Part shown: in pieces, positions 15,801-24,327 of the stretch
How the letters are laid out: each line of letters begins with the position of its first letter
Numbering within the stretch: position 1 is the first letter of the stretch
DNA from: an uncultured Verrucomicrobiota bacterium
GTDB lineage: Bacteria > Verrucomicrobiota > Kiritimatiellia > CAIQIC01 > Lenti-01
Assembly: GCA_938003985.1 (NCBI GenBank)
Contig: CALKWZ010000076.1
Location: 15,827-79,826, forward strand
Direction: 5' to 3'
DNA: 64,000 nt
Program-made: the position numbers and the translations under genes
Notes under the pieces: model-generated
The model's database searches: none
What the model saw: only the letters and a program-made list of their open reading frames with translations
Told to the model about the DNA's origin: nothing

Positions 15801-18685
15801 ACGGGACGGACAAGGGCTTGAATTTCAAGGCCGAATACGACGCCGGTTCCGGATGGACCACGATCACCACGGGCAGCACCTTGAACGTCACGGCCCTGAA
15901 GACGAACGCGGTCACGGTCAACGTCGTCGGCCCGGTGGATTTCCGCATCACGTGGACCGGCGGCAGCACCCGCGACGAAGCCAATCTGGACAACGTCTGG
16001 ATCACGTCCTACGTGCCGCCGGAGACCGGCCAGGCGGAATGCGCGCTCGATGCGGCGGTAGCGGCCGCCTTTGACGGCTCCGCCCAGACGAACACGTTCA
16101 CGGTCACGCCGGCCGGCATCCCGTACGCGGTGACCTATGCGCCGGCGAATCCGGTGGAAATCGGCACCTATACCGCCACGGTCGTCATCCCCGACGGCGA
16201 CTACCTGCTGGGCGGGACGTTCGTCTACCCCAATTCCGTGACGATCACCCAGGGCGTGGCCACCTGCGAGATGGCCGCGCCGATCTCCACGGGCTACGAC
16301 GGCCTCCTGCACACGAACACGTTCGCGGTGACGACGGGGTTGGCGTGGACGGTGAGCTACGCGCCGACGAATCCGGTGGACCCGGGCACCTACGACGCCA
16401 CGGTGACGGTGACCGGCGACAGCCACTACCAAGGCGGCACCTTCGTCTTCAGCAACGCCGTGACGATCGCGGACGGGCAGGCTGCCGCCACGCTGGACGA
16501 GGCGCTCGTCGTTAACTACGACGGCCAGGTTCACACCAACACCTTCACGGTGACGCCGGGACTGGCCTGGTCCGTGGCCTATTCGCCATCCCTTCCGGTG
16601 GCCGTCGGGGTCTACGACGCCACGGTGGCGGTGACCGGCAACGCCCAGTACGTCGGGACGACCAACGTGTTTGCCTCGGCCGTGGTCATCCAGCCGGCCG
16701 GCGGCGGCGGCACCGCCATCGGCGATCCGTACGTCGTCGACTTCGACTGCGGCGGCGTGCCCAGCGCCGTCTACGGACCGCACACGAATACCCTGAACGC
16801 CGTCAACCCCACGCAGTGGTTCCTCGACAACGCCTACCGCGGCAGCACCGCGACCGACGTCAAGAACTCGGGCTGCGGCACGACCAACTCGATCCGCCTG
16901 CGCTTCGTGAGCGCCGCGGCCACGACCAACGGCGTGGTGCAGAGCCTGACGCCGTTCTCCAACGGCATCCATTCGGTGGCCTTCAACTACGCGATGTTCA
17001 GTTCCGACACCGCCGGCACCTTCGCCCTGCAGACCAGCACCGACGGCACGAACTGGACCACCCACACCAACGTGGTCGCCAACGGCATCACCGGCACGTT
17101 CGCCTACCTGTCGAACACGATCAGCGTCGCCCAGTCGGCCTATCTGCGCCTCAAGATGGTGGACGGCACCGCCGGCCACCGCGTCAACGTCGACGACGTC
17201 GTGGTGCTGCCCTACGCGGGCATGTCCCAGGCCGACGTCTCGCTGTCCAATCTGTCCCAGACCTACGACGGCGCGGCCAAGACCGCGACGGTGACGACTT
17301 CGCCCACGGGGTTGGCCACGGCCGTGTCCTACAACGGGTCCTATGCGGCGCCGTCGAACGCCGGCAGCTATACCGTGGTGGCCACGGTCATCGAAGCCGG
17401 CTATACCGGCAGCGCCACCGGCACGCTGACGATCGCGAAGGCCGCGGCCGGCGTGACGTTGACGGACCTTCTCCAGACCTACGACGGCGCCGCGCGGCCC
17501 GCGGCGGCGACGTGCGTGCCGGCCGTGGCGTATGCGTTGACCTACGACGGTTCGTCGGCGGCCCCCACGAACGCGGGGAGCTATACCGTCGTGGCGAGCG
17601 TGACCGACGCCAACTACCAGGGCGGCGCCACCGGCACGCTGGTCGTGGCCAAGGCCGAAGCTTCGGTGGCGTTCGACAGCCTGTCGGCCGCCTACGACGG
17701 CACGGGCAAAGCCGCCGTCGCGTCCACCGAACCGGAAGGCCTGGCCGTGAACCTGACCTACGACGGGTCCGCCGCGCTGCCCGTGGCCGTCGGCTCCTAC
17801 GCCGTGGTCGCCGCCGTCCTCGAGGCCAACTACCAGGGCGGGGCGACCGATACCTTCACGATCGCCAAGGGCGCCGCCGCGGTCACGCTGACGGGCTTGG
17901 CCCAGACCTACGACGGGACGCCCAGGAGCGCGGGCGCGACCACCGAACCGGTGGGCCTGAGCGTGAACCTGACCTACGACGGCTCGGCGACGGCCCCGAC
18001 CGCGGCCGGCAGCTACGCCGTGACCGGCACCGTGGCCGACGCGAACTACGCGGGCGCCGCCACCGGCACGCTGGTCGTGGCCAAGGCCGCCGCGACGGTC
18101 GCGCTGTCCGGCCTGTACCACGTCTACGACGGCTACGCCAAGAGCGCGACGGTGACCACCGATCCGGTCGGCCTCAACGCGGCCGTGACCTACGACGGTT
18201 CGGCGTCCGCGCCGACCGCCACGGGCAGCTATGCCGTGGTCGCGACGTTGGCGGAAGCCAACTATCAGGGGGCGGCCACGGGCACGTTGACGATCGCCGC
18301 GGAAGGCGCGGATCCTTTCGTGCAATGGCTGCAGGACCAGGAACTCGATCCGGGCGACAGCCGCTACGACGAAACGGCCGACGACGACGGCGACGGCATG
18401 ACCACCTACGACGAGTACGTGGCCGACACCGCGCCGGACAGTTCCAACAGCGTGCTGAAACTCTCGGGCACCTACGTGCGCGCCGGCGCCAGCAACGCCA
18501 CCGGCAAGATCCTGTTCTCGTTCCCGGCCAGCACCGGGCGCTTCTACCAGTTGCTCTACAAGACCAATCTGTTCACCCCCATGCTGACCAACAATCTGGG
18601 GTGGGGCGTGCCCGGCATGGTCGTCACCAACGACTCGCTCGGCGCTTGGTTCGGAGACGTCCGCGTCCGGCTGTCGGAACCCTAG
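12812..18685 (+). CDS. Giant exported protein: endonuclease/exonuclease/phosphatase domain, two lamin-tail domains, TSP3 and eight YDG/MBG-type repeats
   Basis: A 1957-aa protein with a signal peptide (MKNKFVRLGLCLLAGWGLAA). Residues about 26-350 are an endonuclease/exonuclease/phosphatase fold: IADFNVAF, IVCFQELY (metal Glu), STHNKAG, MGDFNDD, RLDYILFSD and ASDHRMLFADF. Two lamin-tail domains follow (about 363 and 635). Residues about 825-915 hold thrombospondin-type-3 calcium repeats (DxDGDGxxD). There are then three ~75-residue and five ~72-residue repeats, each opening with YDG, separated by a domain resembling a carbohydrate-binding fold. The C-terminus has another DDDGDGMTTYDEY calcium motif but no obvious sorting signal. 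It is probably secreted or surface-attached. A gaggag sequence lies 11 bp before the ATG. Confidence 0.85.
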   Translation: MKNKFVRLGLCLLAGWGLAAVSAQAVQVRIADFNVAFGLDTNDDRGTTNDVDYVAVSNTLRRVQPDIVCFQELYADEDMQAWIALAAQLGYPYYAMSTGGSLDNSMRTGVWSKYPITGTDLIKETYYDPAAVEIMRWPIVAKIEVPGALYPLYVASTHNKAGTTTKSARLQRAFEIYRTVQYFNRLVASNPTENVQYAIMGDFNDDIGLTQNDFFDQAYYLSVDQDLGNTTATFNDGFDIPWNTNASWTLPYSKYPTERLSYVDMGWINPVHTGTNLTWTHYYVTESGRYRLDYILFSDEIMNSAYGAPTGEIYNAEFDGPGVGLYKPGPVPPSTTSYDASDHRMLFADFHLIDAVPGITPVAILSEVVDHSATNGTYVEICNSGSSALDLAGYELGVYLNGSTNPTKIALSGTIAGGGTHVVATSTNGFQTYWGLTPDQTAGIVGSLNGNDTVALIKPNGSVSDVFGQIGAVPGAWTFTDKAAARKAGVSDPLATWDSNEWTIVSYTNATPGWHQALAAAEAYVSAGPALDPAAPRATNTFAISVGITPNMLASNLAATGVFRVAGGSWIGAAMTNQGTVWRTPQLNVSKEQGDVLDYYVRFSFQGPEGLHTNATVTNAYTFPVFGSSTNLKPMFNEVQSDGNGTDTNEFIELVAPAGLDLQGYRIEHRNGADATDGPVWTFTFPAFVVPDDGVLAVGDVPLGFAVVSQNSNYVANTDFILPGGLLNSGDGLILYDAQSNILDAVVYLGATYDIGVDDPATVSKEVPPGSKNYLHEIGTDSTTDTTPQAPNNVLMATNGTWANATATPGALNAQQQSGSIIMAPGDGDLDAFLDDVDNCPETFNPTQTDTDGDGQGDACDADIDGDGDLNANDNCPYLPNANQSDIDGDGIGDACDPDADGDGIPNEEDPNPLYSGNINLDFEDAALKDTYTDYTPKSIAGRMWVISNALVVSTSDVNNRIEGERGVHLRGTVGGIYLQGTLTNGIGDFRIAYARYGTDKGLNFKAEYDAGSGWTTITTGSTLNVTALKTNAVTVNVVGPVDFRITWTGGSTRDEANLDNVWITSYVPPETGQAECALDAAVAAAFDGSAQTNTFTVTPAGIPYAVTYAPANPVEIGTYTATVVIPDGDYLLGGTFVYPNSVTITQGVATCEMAAPISTGYDGLLHTNTFAVTTGLAWTVSYAPTNPVDPGTYDATVTVTGDSHYQGGTFVFSNAVTIADGQAAATLDEALVVNYDGQVHTNTFTVTPGLAWSVAYSPSLPVAVGVYDATVAVTGNAQYVGTTNVFASAVVIQPAGGGGTAIGDPYVVDFDCGGVPSAVYGPHTNTLNAVNPTQWFLDNAYRGSTATDVKNSGCGTTNSIRLRFVSAAATTNGVVQSLTPFSNGIHSVAFNYAMFSSDTAGTFALQTSTDGTNWTTHTNVVANGITGTFAYLSNTISVAQSAYLRLKMVDGTAGHRVNVDDVVVLPYAGMSQADVSLSNLSQTYDGAAKTATVTTSPTGLATAVSYNGSYAAPSNAGSYTVVATVIEAGYTGSATGTLTIAKAAAGVTLTDLLQTYDGAARPAAATCVPAVAYALTYDGSSAAPTNAGSYTVVASVTDANYQGGATGTLVVAKAEASVAFDSLSAAYDGTGKAAVASTEPEGLAVNLTYDGSAALPVAVGSYAVVAAVLEANYQGGATDTFTIAKGAAAVTLTGLAQTYDGTPRSAGATTEPVGLSVNLTYDGSATAPTAAGSYAVTGTVADANYAGAATGTLVVAKAAATVALSGLYHVYDGYAKSATVTTDPVGLNAAVTYDGSASAPTATGSYAVVATLAEANYQGAATGTLTIAAEGADPFVQWLQDQELDPGDSRYDETADDDGDGMTTYDEYVADTAPDSSNSVLKLSGTYVRAGASNATGKILFSFPASTGRFYQLLYKTNLFTPMLTNNLGWGVPGMVVTNDSLGAWFGDVRVRLSEP

Positions 18686-18810
18686 CCGCCGCAATCGGAT
18701 CCGACCCCCAGGCACGTTTTCGTCGCGCCGCCGATAAAACGCTTCGACAAACCGCGCGCGTTTTGCCATATTCGCGGTTCGACCAATCGGGTCGGAGGAG
18801 TGATTCGCGC

Positions 18811-20340
18811 ATGAAATTTCCAAGAGCGTCCGGTGTACTGCTGCATCCCACGTCGCTGCCCGGTCCCTACGGCATCGGCGAAATCGGTCCCGAAGCGGAC
18901 CGCTTCGTCGACTTCCTGCAGGCCACCGGCCAGCACCTGTGGCAGATCCTCCCGCTCGGGCCCACCAGCTTCGGCGACAGCCCGTACCAGTCGCCCTCGA
19001 CCTTCGCCGGCAATCCGCTGTGGATCAGCTTCGACCTGCTCCTCAAAGACAAGCTGCTGACCAAGACCCAGCTCAAGAATTTCCCGGCGTTCCCGGCGGA
19101 CAAAGTGGACTTCGGCCCCGTCATCCAGGCCCGCTTCGCCGTGCTGGCGAAAGTCTGCGCCGCCTTCGGCGACATGGCCTCGCCCGAGATGCAGGCGGAA
19201 TTCGCGGCCTTCTGCGCGCGCAGCGCGGACTGGCTCGACGACTACGCGCTCTTTTCCGCGCTGAAGGACGCCCACGGCGGCGTGCCGTGGACGCAGTGGG
19301 AACCGGAACTCGGCCGGCGCGATCCCGCCGCCCTCGGCGCCGCGCGCGAAAAATTCGCCGCGGAAATCCGCGCCGTGAAGATCGTCCAGTATCTCTTCGA
19401 GCGCCAGTGGAAGCGCTTGCGGGCCTATGCCGCCGCGCGCCGCATCCAGTTCGTCGGCGACATTCCCATCTTCGTCGCGCACGACAGCGCCGACGTCTGG
19501 GCGCATCCGCACCTGTTCTTCCTCAAGCCCGACGGCCAGCCCAGCGTTGTCGCCGGCGTCCCGCCGGACTACTTCAGCGCCACCGGCCAGCTCTGGGGCA
19601 ACCCGCTCTACAACTGGGAAGCCCACCAGGCCCAGGACTACGACTGGTGGATGGCCCGCCTGCGCCGCATCTTCGAACTGGTCGATATCGTCCGCATCGA
19701 CCACTTCCGCGGCTTCGAGGCTTTCTGGGAAATCCCCGGCGGCGAAACCACCGCCATCCGCGGCAAGTGGGTCAAGGGGCCCGACCAGCATCTGTTCGAG
19801 GTTCTGTTGCGGCGCATGGGCGCCTTGCCGATCATCGCCGAAGATCTCGGCGTCATCACGCCGCCCGTCGAAGCCCTGCGCGACCGGTTCGAGTTCCCCG
19901 GCATGCGCATCCTGCAGTTCGCCTTCGGCAACGACGATCGCGCCGCCGAGTTCCGGCCCGAGAGCTATCCCGCCCATTGCTGTGTCTACACCGGCACCCA
20001 CGACAACGACACCACGGTCGGCTGGTTCCGCAGCGAAGCGGGCCCGGGCAGCACCCGCACGGCCGAGGAAATCGCCGCCGAGCGCAAGATGATCCTCGAT
20101 TACCTGGGGACCGACGGCCGCGAAATCCACTGGGATTTGATCGGCCTCGGTTCGCGCTCCAACGCCAACACCTTCGTCGTGCCGCTGCAGGACCTGCTCG
20201 GCCTGGGCTCCGAAGCCCGCATGAACACCCCCGGCGTCGCCGGCGGCAACTGGCAGTGGCGCTTCACGTGGAACCAGCTCACGGACGAAATCCGCGACCG
20301 GTTCGCCTACGTGACCCGCGCCACCGGCCGCATGCACTGA
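18811..20340 (+). CDS. malQ: 4-alpha-glucanotransferase (GH77)
   Basis: A 509-aa cytoplasmic enzyme that transfers alpha-1,4-glucan segments between maltodextrins during glycogen and maltodextrin use. GH77 motifs: GVLLHPTSLPGPYGIGE at the N-terminus, GDIPIFVAHDSADVWAHP, the nucleophile region VRIDHFRGFEAFWEIP (Asp near residue 296), the acid/base IIAEDLG (Glu near 345), and GTHDNDTTVGW. A ggaggag Shine-Dalgarno lies upstream of the ATG at 18811. The length matches the bacterial/plant short form. It is monocistronic between the giant exported protein and a terminator. Confidence 0.97.
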   Translation: MKFPRASGVLLHPTSLPGPYGIGEIGPEADRFVDFLQATGQHLWQILPLGPTSFGDSPYQSPSTFAGNPLWISFDLLLKDKLLTKTQLKNFPAFPADKVDFGPVIQARFAVLAKVCAAFGDMASPEMQAEFAAFCARSADWLDDYALFSALKDAHGGVPWTQWEPELGRRDPAALGAAREKFAAEIRAVKIVQYLFERQWKRLRAYAAARRIQFVGDIPIFVAHDSADVWAHPHLFFLKPDGQPSVVAGVPPDYFSATGQLWGNPLYNWEAHQAQDYDWWMARLRRIFELVDIVRIDHFRGFEAFWEIPGGETTAIRGKWVKGPDQHLFEVLLRRMGALPIIAEDLGVITPPVEALRDRFEFPGMRILQFAFGNDDRAAEFRPESYPAHCCVYTGTHDNDTTVGWFRSEAGPGSTRTAEEIAAERKMILDYLGTDGREIHWDLIGLGSRSNANTFVVPLQDLLGLGSEARMNTPGVAGGNWQWRFTWNQLTDEIRDRFAYVTRATGRMH

Positions 20341-20370
20341 GCGGCCGCATTCTCGGGGTTGCGGGCCCCG

Positions 20371-20420
20371 CGGCCTTGCGCCGTGGGGGAGCCAACTTGG
20401 CCACCCACGGCGCAAGGCCG
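20371..20420. repeat. 17-bp inverted repeat (REP-like hairpin)
   Basis: cggccttgcgccgtggg (20371-20387) is perfectly complementary to cccacggcgcaaggccg (20404-20420), with a 16-base loop. It lies just after malQ and before the terminator, and resembles a dispersed REP-type palindrome. Confidence 0.75.
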
Positions 20421-20445
20421 TGGGGGTGCCGATCCATCGCAAAGA

Positions 20446-20473
20446 AAAGCCCCGGCCTGCCGACCGGGGCTTT
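20446..20473. terminator. Intrinsic terminator between convergent genes
   Basis: AAAGCCCCGG, an 8-base loop, and CCGGGGCTTT form a 10-bp GC-rich stem with an A-run on one side and a T-run on the other. It lies between malQ (plus) and the proline-rich protein gene (minus), so it can serve both. Confidence 0.85.
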
Positions 20474-20501
20474 CTCATGCCGTCGCGCCGCGCGCGGAAA
20501 C

Positions 20502-20843
20502 TCAATACCAGCCGGGCCGTGGTCCGTGGGGGCGGCGATGGCAGGGCGGCGGCGGGGCATAATACCCGTAATACGGCGTCGGGGCCGGCACCGGAACCGG
20601 CGCGGGCACCGGTTGGTAGTAATAATAGACCGGCGGGGGCGGGGGCGGCGGCGGCGGCGGCGCCACGTAGACGGTTTCGGCCTGGGCCGCGCCGGCGAGC
20701 ATGGCGCCGGCGATCACGCCGATCACGGCGCCGGCGAACACGTCGCCGGACCGGTGGTGGTGTCGCGCCGAAGCGGTCAGGGGCAGGGCCAGGGCGGCGG
20801 CGGCCCCGACGGCGACGAGCTTGGTGGTGAGGCTGGTTTTCAT
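20502..20843 (-). CDS. Exported glycine-zipper, proline/tyrosine-rich protein
   Basis: A 113-aa protein with a signal peptide (MKTSLTTKLVAVGAAAALAL, cleavage near ASA-RHHH), a short glycine-zipper helix (AGAVIGVIAGAMLAGAA), a run of ten prolines and a tyrosine-rich stretch (VYYYYQ), and a C-terminus of His, Pro and Arg. No enzyme motif is present. Glycine-zipper exported proteins are often envelope-associated. The ATG is at 20841-20843 and the gene ends towards the shared terminator. The compositional bias makes family assignment impossible. Confidence 0.65.
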   Translation of the reverse strand: MKTSLTTKLVAVGAAAALALPLTASARHHHRSGDVFAGAVIGVIAGAMLAGAAQAETVYVAPPPPPPPPPPVYYYYQPVPAPVPVPAPTPYYGYYAPPPPCHRRPHGPRPGWY

Positions 20844-21052
20844 GTCGGTTTCTCCGGGGATATTCTTTCGCTCATTCCCACAAGTCGCCGCTTCGGCGCG
20901 AAAGGTTACGCTCGCGGGGCCGGCAGCACGAATAGTCCTGCATGAGATGGTGGCGGGCGCGACCTGCGCCGAAGAACGCCATGCGACCGCAAATTTCCGT
21001 TGTGCGGGGCGGGACAGGCGAGGATGATGGTTGCCAACGCGGAGGAAATCGC

Positions 21053-22387
21053 ATGCGCATGCCGAACGTGGGACCGTCGGACGTCTTGTTCGCCTTGGAA
21101 TCGAAGCCGCCGCTGCGGGTGGCGCTGGGGGCCGCCTTCCAGCATTTGCTGGCGATCTTCGCGGGGATCGTGACGCCGGCGCTCATCGTGTGCGGGCTGT
21201 GCGGGGCCCCGCCGGCGCTGACGCGCCAGGTGGCCGGGGCGTCGCTCTTCATCTCGGGCGTGGCGACGTTCATCCAGATCCACCGCTTCGGCGCCCTGGG
21301 CTCGGGCCTGCTGAGCATCCAGGGCACGAGTTCGAGCTTCATCGCGATCTTCGCGGGCATGGCCGCGGCCGGCACGGCGCGCGGGGATTCCCCGGAGCAG
21401 ATGCTGGGGCTGATGATGGGCATGGGGCTGGTCTGCGCGCTGACGGAAGTGGGCTTCAGCCAGGTGCTGCCGTGGATGCGGCGGATCATCACGCCGCTGG
21501 TGGCGGGCATCGTCATCACGCTGATCGGGCTGACGCTCATCAAGGTGTCGGCGATGCAGATCGGCGGCGGCGAGGGCGGGACGTTCGGCGCGCCGCGCGA
21601 CGTGGCGCTGGCGGCGTTCACCGCCGCGGTCGTGCTGGGGCTGAACCGGATGGGGAATCCGTGGTGCCGGATGGGGGCGCTGATGTTCGGCATCGTGGCC
21701 GGGACGGCCGTCGCCGCGCTGCTGGGCGCGGTGCGGGTGCCGCCGTGGGACGGCGCGTGGTTCCTCGCGCCGGTGCCGTTCCGGATCCCGCTGGCGTTCC
21801 GGTGGGAGTGGGCGTTGCCGGTCGCGCTGATGTATCTGGCCTCGACCATCGAGACGATCGGCGACATCACGGCGACGAGCATGGTGTCCGACGAGCCGAC
21901 GGAAGGCGAAACCTACGAAAAGCGCCTCAGCGGCGGCATTTTGGCGGACGGACTGAATTCGATGCTGGCGACGATCTTCGGGTCGTTCCCGACGACGTCG
22001 TTCAGCCAGAACAACGGCGTAATCCAATTGACGGGCGTGGCGAGCCGCCGGGTGGGGCTGTGGATCGCCGTCTTCCTCATGGTGCTGGGGCTGGTGCCGG
22101 CCGTGTCGTGGGTGTTCACGCTGGTGCCGCGCGCGGTATTGGGCGGGGCCACGCTGGTGATGTTCGGCACGGTGGCGGCGTCGGGCATCCGCCTGATGGG
22201 CGCGAACGGCATCGGGCGCAAGAGTTCGCTGGTGGTGGCGACGGGCCTGGGGGCGGGGCTGGCGGTGACGCTGGAGCCGCGGCTGCTGGCGCATTTCCCG
22301 GATTGGGCGCAGCAATTGTTCGGGTCCGGCATCATGACGGGCACGACGGCGGCGATCGGCGCGCAGGCGTTGGCCGGCAAGGATTGA
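21053..22387 (+). CDS. NCS2-family nucleobase (xanthine/uracil) permease
   Basis: A 444-aa inner-membrane permease with about 12-14 hydrophobic segments. The N-terminal half has LGAAFQHLLAIFAGIVTPAL and the conserved QGTSSSFI segment. The signature region is SSFPTTSFSQNNGVIQLTGV-like: here FGSFPTTSFSQNNGVIQLTG, preceded by TIETIGDITATS, whose acidic residue binds substrate. These motifs place it with nucleobase/ascorbate transporters that import xanthine, uric acid or uracil with protons. A ggagg box 7 bases before the ATG at 21053 sets the start; a second ATG lies two codons on. Several exported nucleases in this window would yield possible substrates. Confidence 0.88.
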   Translation: MRMPNVGPSDVLFALESKPPLRVALGAAFQHLLAIFAGIVTPALIVCGLCGAPPALTRQVAGASLFISGVATFIQIHRFGALGSGLLSIQGTSSSFIAIFAGMAAAGTARGDSPEQMLGLMMGMGLVCALTEVGFSQVLPWMRRIITPLVAGIVITLIGLTLIKVSAMQIGGGEGGTFGAPRDVALAAFTAAVVLGLNRMGNPWCRMGALMFGIVAGTAVAALLGAVRVPPWDGAWFLAPVPFRIPLAFRWEWALPVALMYLASTIETIGDITATSMVSDEPTEGETYEKRLSGGILADGLNSMLATIFGSFPTTSFSQNNGVIQLTGVASRRVGLWIAVFLMVLGLVPAVSWVFTLVPRAVLGGATLVMFGTVAASGIRLMGANGIGRKSSLVVATGLGAGLAVTLEPRLLAHFPDWAQQLFGSGIMTGTTAAIGAQALAGKD

Positions 22388-22505
22388 ACGGAAGATCGCA
22401 CCCGCGGGGCGCCGTTCGCTTTGTGCCGGCGCCGCATCCGCATTCGGCATCCAAACAGAATCCTAAACAACGGGCGATCTGCCGGTCTTCATTTTCTGGC
22501 GTTTT

Positions 22506-22558
22506 CCGCTAGACCCGTCCGGTGGGTTCCACTAGATTGGGCCTTCGAAATCTAGCGG
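22506..22558 (+). promoter_or_regulatory. Inverted repeat upstream of the HTH gene (possible operator)
   Basis: ccgctaga (22506-22513) and tctagcgg (22551-22558) are perfect 8-bp inverted repeats, with a further ctaga core between them near 22531. They lie 36 bp upstream of the start codon of an HTH protein, which suggests autoregulation. The evidence is positional only. Confidence 0.35.
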
Positions 22559-22593
22559 TATTTTTCAATACGCATCGAAGAGAGGTAAATGCC

Positions 22594-23163
22594 ATGGCAT
22601 CGTTCATGAAGGAACTGAAAGCGGAAATCGCCCGGCTGGCCCGGAAGGAAATCAAAAAGGAAGTCGCGCCCGTCCAGCGGATCAGCGCGTCGCGGCGCGG
22701 CATGATCGCCGACCTGCGCCGCCAGGTGGCCGCGCTGCAGCGCGACGTGGCGGACCTGCGCCGGGCCCTGGCCCGGGGCGGCCCGCTGCCGCTGGCGGTC
22801 CAGCCCGCGGAAATCGCCGCCGGCGACGACGGCCGCAAGGGCTTCTGGATCACGGGCAAGGGCGTGCGCAAGTTGCGCCTGCGTCTGGGCCTGACGCAGA
22901 CTGAATTCGCGGCGCTGGCGAACGTCAGCGGCCAGACCGTCGTCAACTGGGAAGGCACGTCGGGCAAGATCCCGCTGCGCCGCAAGGATTCCGCCGCGCG
23001 CCTGCAGGAAATCCGCAAGATGAAGAAGCGCGACCTGAAGAAAGCCGCGGAAGCCAAAGCCCCGGCCAAGGCCAAAGCCAAGGCCAAGGCCAAAAAGGCC
23101 AAAGCCAAAAAAGCCAAGGCCCCGGCTCCGGCCAAGGTCGAAGCCGCCCCCAAGGCCGAATAG
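22594..23163 (+). CDS. XRE-type HTH protein with coiled coil and lysine/alanine-rich (H1-like) tail
   Basis: A 189-aa basic protein. Residues 5-62 form a charged coiled coil (LRRQVAALQRDVADLRRALA). Residues 88-135 are a Cro/CI-type helix-turn-helix (VRKLRLRLGLTQTEFAALAN, then VSGQTVVNWE). Residues about 146-189 are almost only Lys, Ala and Pro in AKAK repeats, like histone-H1-type bacterial tails. It is thus likely a DNA-binding protein with both specific and non-specific contacts. agagagg precedes the ATG at 22594. A strong terminator follows, so it is transcribed alone. Its targets are unknown. Confidence 0.8.
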   Translation: MASFMKELKAEIARLARKEIKKEVAPVQRISASRRGMIADLRRQVAALQRDVADLRRALARGGPLPLAVQPAEIAAGDDGRKGFWITGKGVRKLRLRLGLTQTEFAALANVSGQTVVNWEGTSGKIPLRRKDSAARLQEIRKMKKRDLKKAAEAKAPAKAKAKAKAKKAKAKKAKAPAPAKVEAAPKAE

Positions 23164-23187
23164 GCCGCCTTCGCCCAGCGCGAAACT

Positions 23188-23213
23188 AGCCGCACCCCCG
23201 GGTGCGGCTTTTT
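23188..23213 (+). terminator. Intrinsic terminator after the HTH gene
   Basis: AGCCGCACCC and GGGTGCGGCT form a 10-bp stem with a 2-base loop, followed by TTTTTG. It begins 25 bp after the stop codon at 23163. Confidence 0.9.
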
Positions 23214-23315
23214 GTTGCCCCGGCGGATTCTTCGGACGGATTTCGATTGTCTGAAGCTGGCCCCGTTGGGGGCCGGCCATGGGCGAAACAGCCCACTCCG
23301 ATACGTGGCAGCCCC

Positions 23316-23345
23316 GGCCTCACCGAGGCCAGCTACAACAAATCC
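23316..23345. repeat. Hairpin with tail gctacaRcaaatcc, copy 1
   Basis: GGCCT, 5 bases, AGGCC is followed by agctacaacaaatcc. The same layout (GGCCCC/GGGGCC stem, then ggctacagcaaatcc) occurs at 32253-32282. A similar stem without the tail is at 48040-48054. These look like members of a dispersed REP-type family. Confidence 0.55.
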
Positions 23346-23394
23346 CCCCTAGAGCATTTCCAAGAATGTCGTGCGAAGCCCTCTATGGAAGACA

Positions 23395-23464
23395 AAGACC
23401 GGGACGAGGGCGTCCCGGCTCCATTTCGATCCATCTTTGGAGCCCCCGACGCCCACGTCGGGGG
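23395..23464. repeat. Dispersed triple-hairpin repeat, copy 1
   Basis: Three nested or adjacent palindromes: GGGACG-aggg-CGTCCC; GGCTCCA paired with TTGGAGCC across ~15 bases; and CCCCCGACG-ccca-CGTCGGGGG. The same three-part layout with nearly the same sequence occurs at 47872-47959. The rest of the gap between 23214 and the lipase stop at 23497 holds only this and the previous repeat; I see no gene in it. Confidence 0.75.
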
Positions 23465-23496
23465 TTGATTGCAGCTACATGATATCTTGAACCGCT

Positions 23497-24327
23497 CTAA
23501 ATCCCGCCCCGCGCCGCGCGCAGGGCGGGCAGGTAGGTTTGATCCAGGCTGTGGGGCGGCTGGCCGTCGGCCGAGGCGAATTCGATCGGTCCGCCCACGT
23601 GGCGATAGCCGAGCAATTCGGGCGGGACCTTCGTCACCACGTCGCGGCGGTTCGCGATCCGCCAGGCCGCGAGGCGCTGCCGCGCGAAATGCCGCGCCCA
23701 GCGCGCGGCGCCCGTCCGCGGCGCGGCGAAGGTGAACACCTCCAGCGCGCGGTACGGCAGGCCCCCGGTGGCGACGTCCATCGCCGCGAGCGCGGCCAAG
23801 GCCCCGCCGAGACTGTGGCCCGTCACCCGGATCCGCGACTCCGGCGTGGCGTGCGCTTCGAGAAAGGCCCGGATCGCCGGCCGGACCGATTCATAGCACC
23901 GGTGGAAGCCGCGGTGCACGTGGCCGCCCTGCAGATCGTCGAAAACGGCGTCCCGCCGCGCGGCCATGTAGTTCGAAATCTTCTCGCCCGCGCTCTGCGT
24001 GCCGCGGAACGCGACGTACAGGCGGCGGCCGGCGCGGGCGCAGACGCCCGCGGGGGTGGTTTCGGTGCGGGTCACGTAGCGCCGCCCGCCCTTGCCGCCC
24101 GATGCGCGGGCCGTCCGATAGGTCAGCGTGCGCCAGAACGGCTCCTCGAAAACCAGATCCCCCAGCGCGGGGAGCGCGAACCGCATGGCCCTCGGCGGCG
24201 GCTTCCCGGCATCCGACCACTGCTGATAAAGCCCATAGGCCGCCTCCACCAGCCGCACGCACGCCAACGCCTGGCGGACGGAAAACCCCTCCGGCAACGG
24301 CAACGCAATGGGAACGCCCCGGCTCAC
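23497..24327 (-). CDS. Class 3 lipase-like alpha/beta hydrolase
   Basis: A 276-aa protein of the fungal-type lipase 3 family. RRLYVAFRGTQS carries the oxyanion strand, GHSLGGALAALAA the nucleophile Ser, RRDVVTKVPPELLGY the acid, and a C-terminal HSLDQTY the His. There is no evident signal peptide, so it may be cytoplasmic or exported by another route. The substrate is probably a triglyceride or phospholipid ester, but this cannot be fixed. It is a single gene on the minus strand, and its promoter side faces the accessory island that begins within the next 150 bp. Confidence 0.8.
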   Translation of the reverse strand: MSRGVPIALPLPEGFSVRQALACVRLVEAAYGLYQQWSDAGKPPPRAMRFALPALGDLVFEEPFWRTLTYRTARASGGKGGRRYVTRTETTPAGVCARAGRRLYVAFRGTQSAGEKISNYMAARRDAVFDDLQGGHVHRGFHRCYESVRPAIRAFLEAHATPESRIRVTGHSLGGALAALAAMDVATGGLPYRALEVFTFAAPRTGAARWARHFARQRLAAWRIANRRDVVTKVPPELLGYRHVGGPIEFASADGQPPHSLDQTYLPALRAARGGI

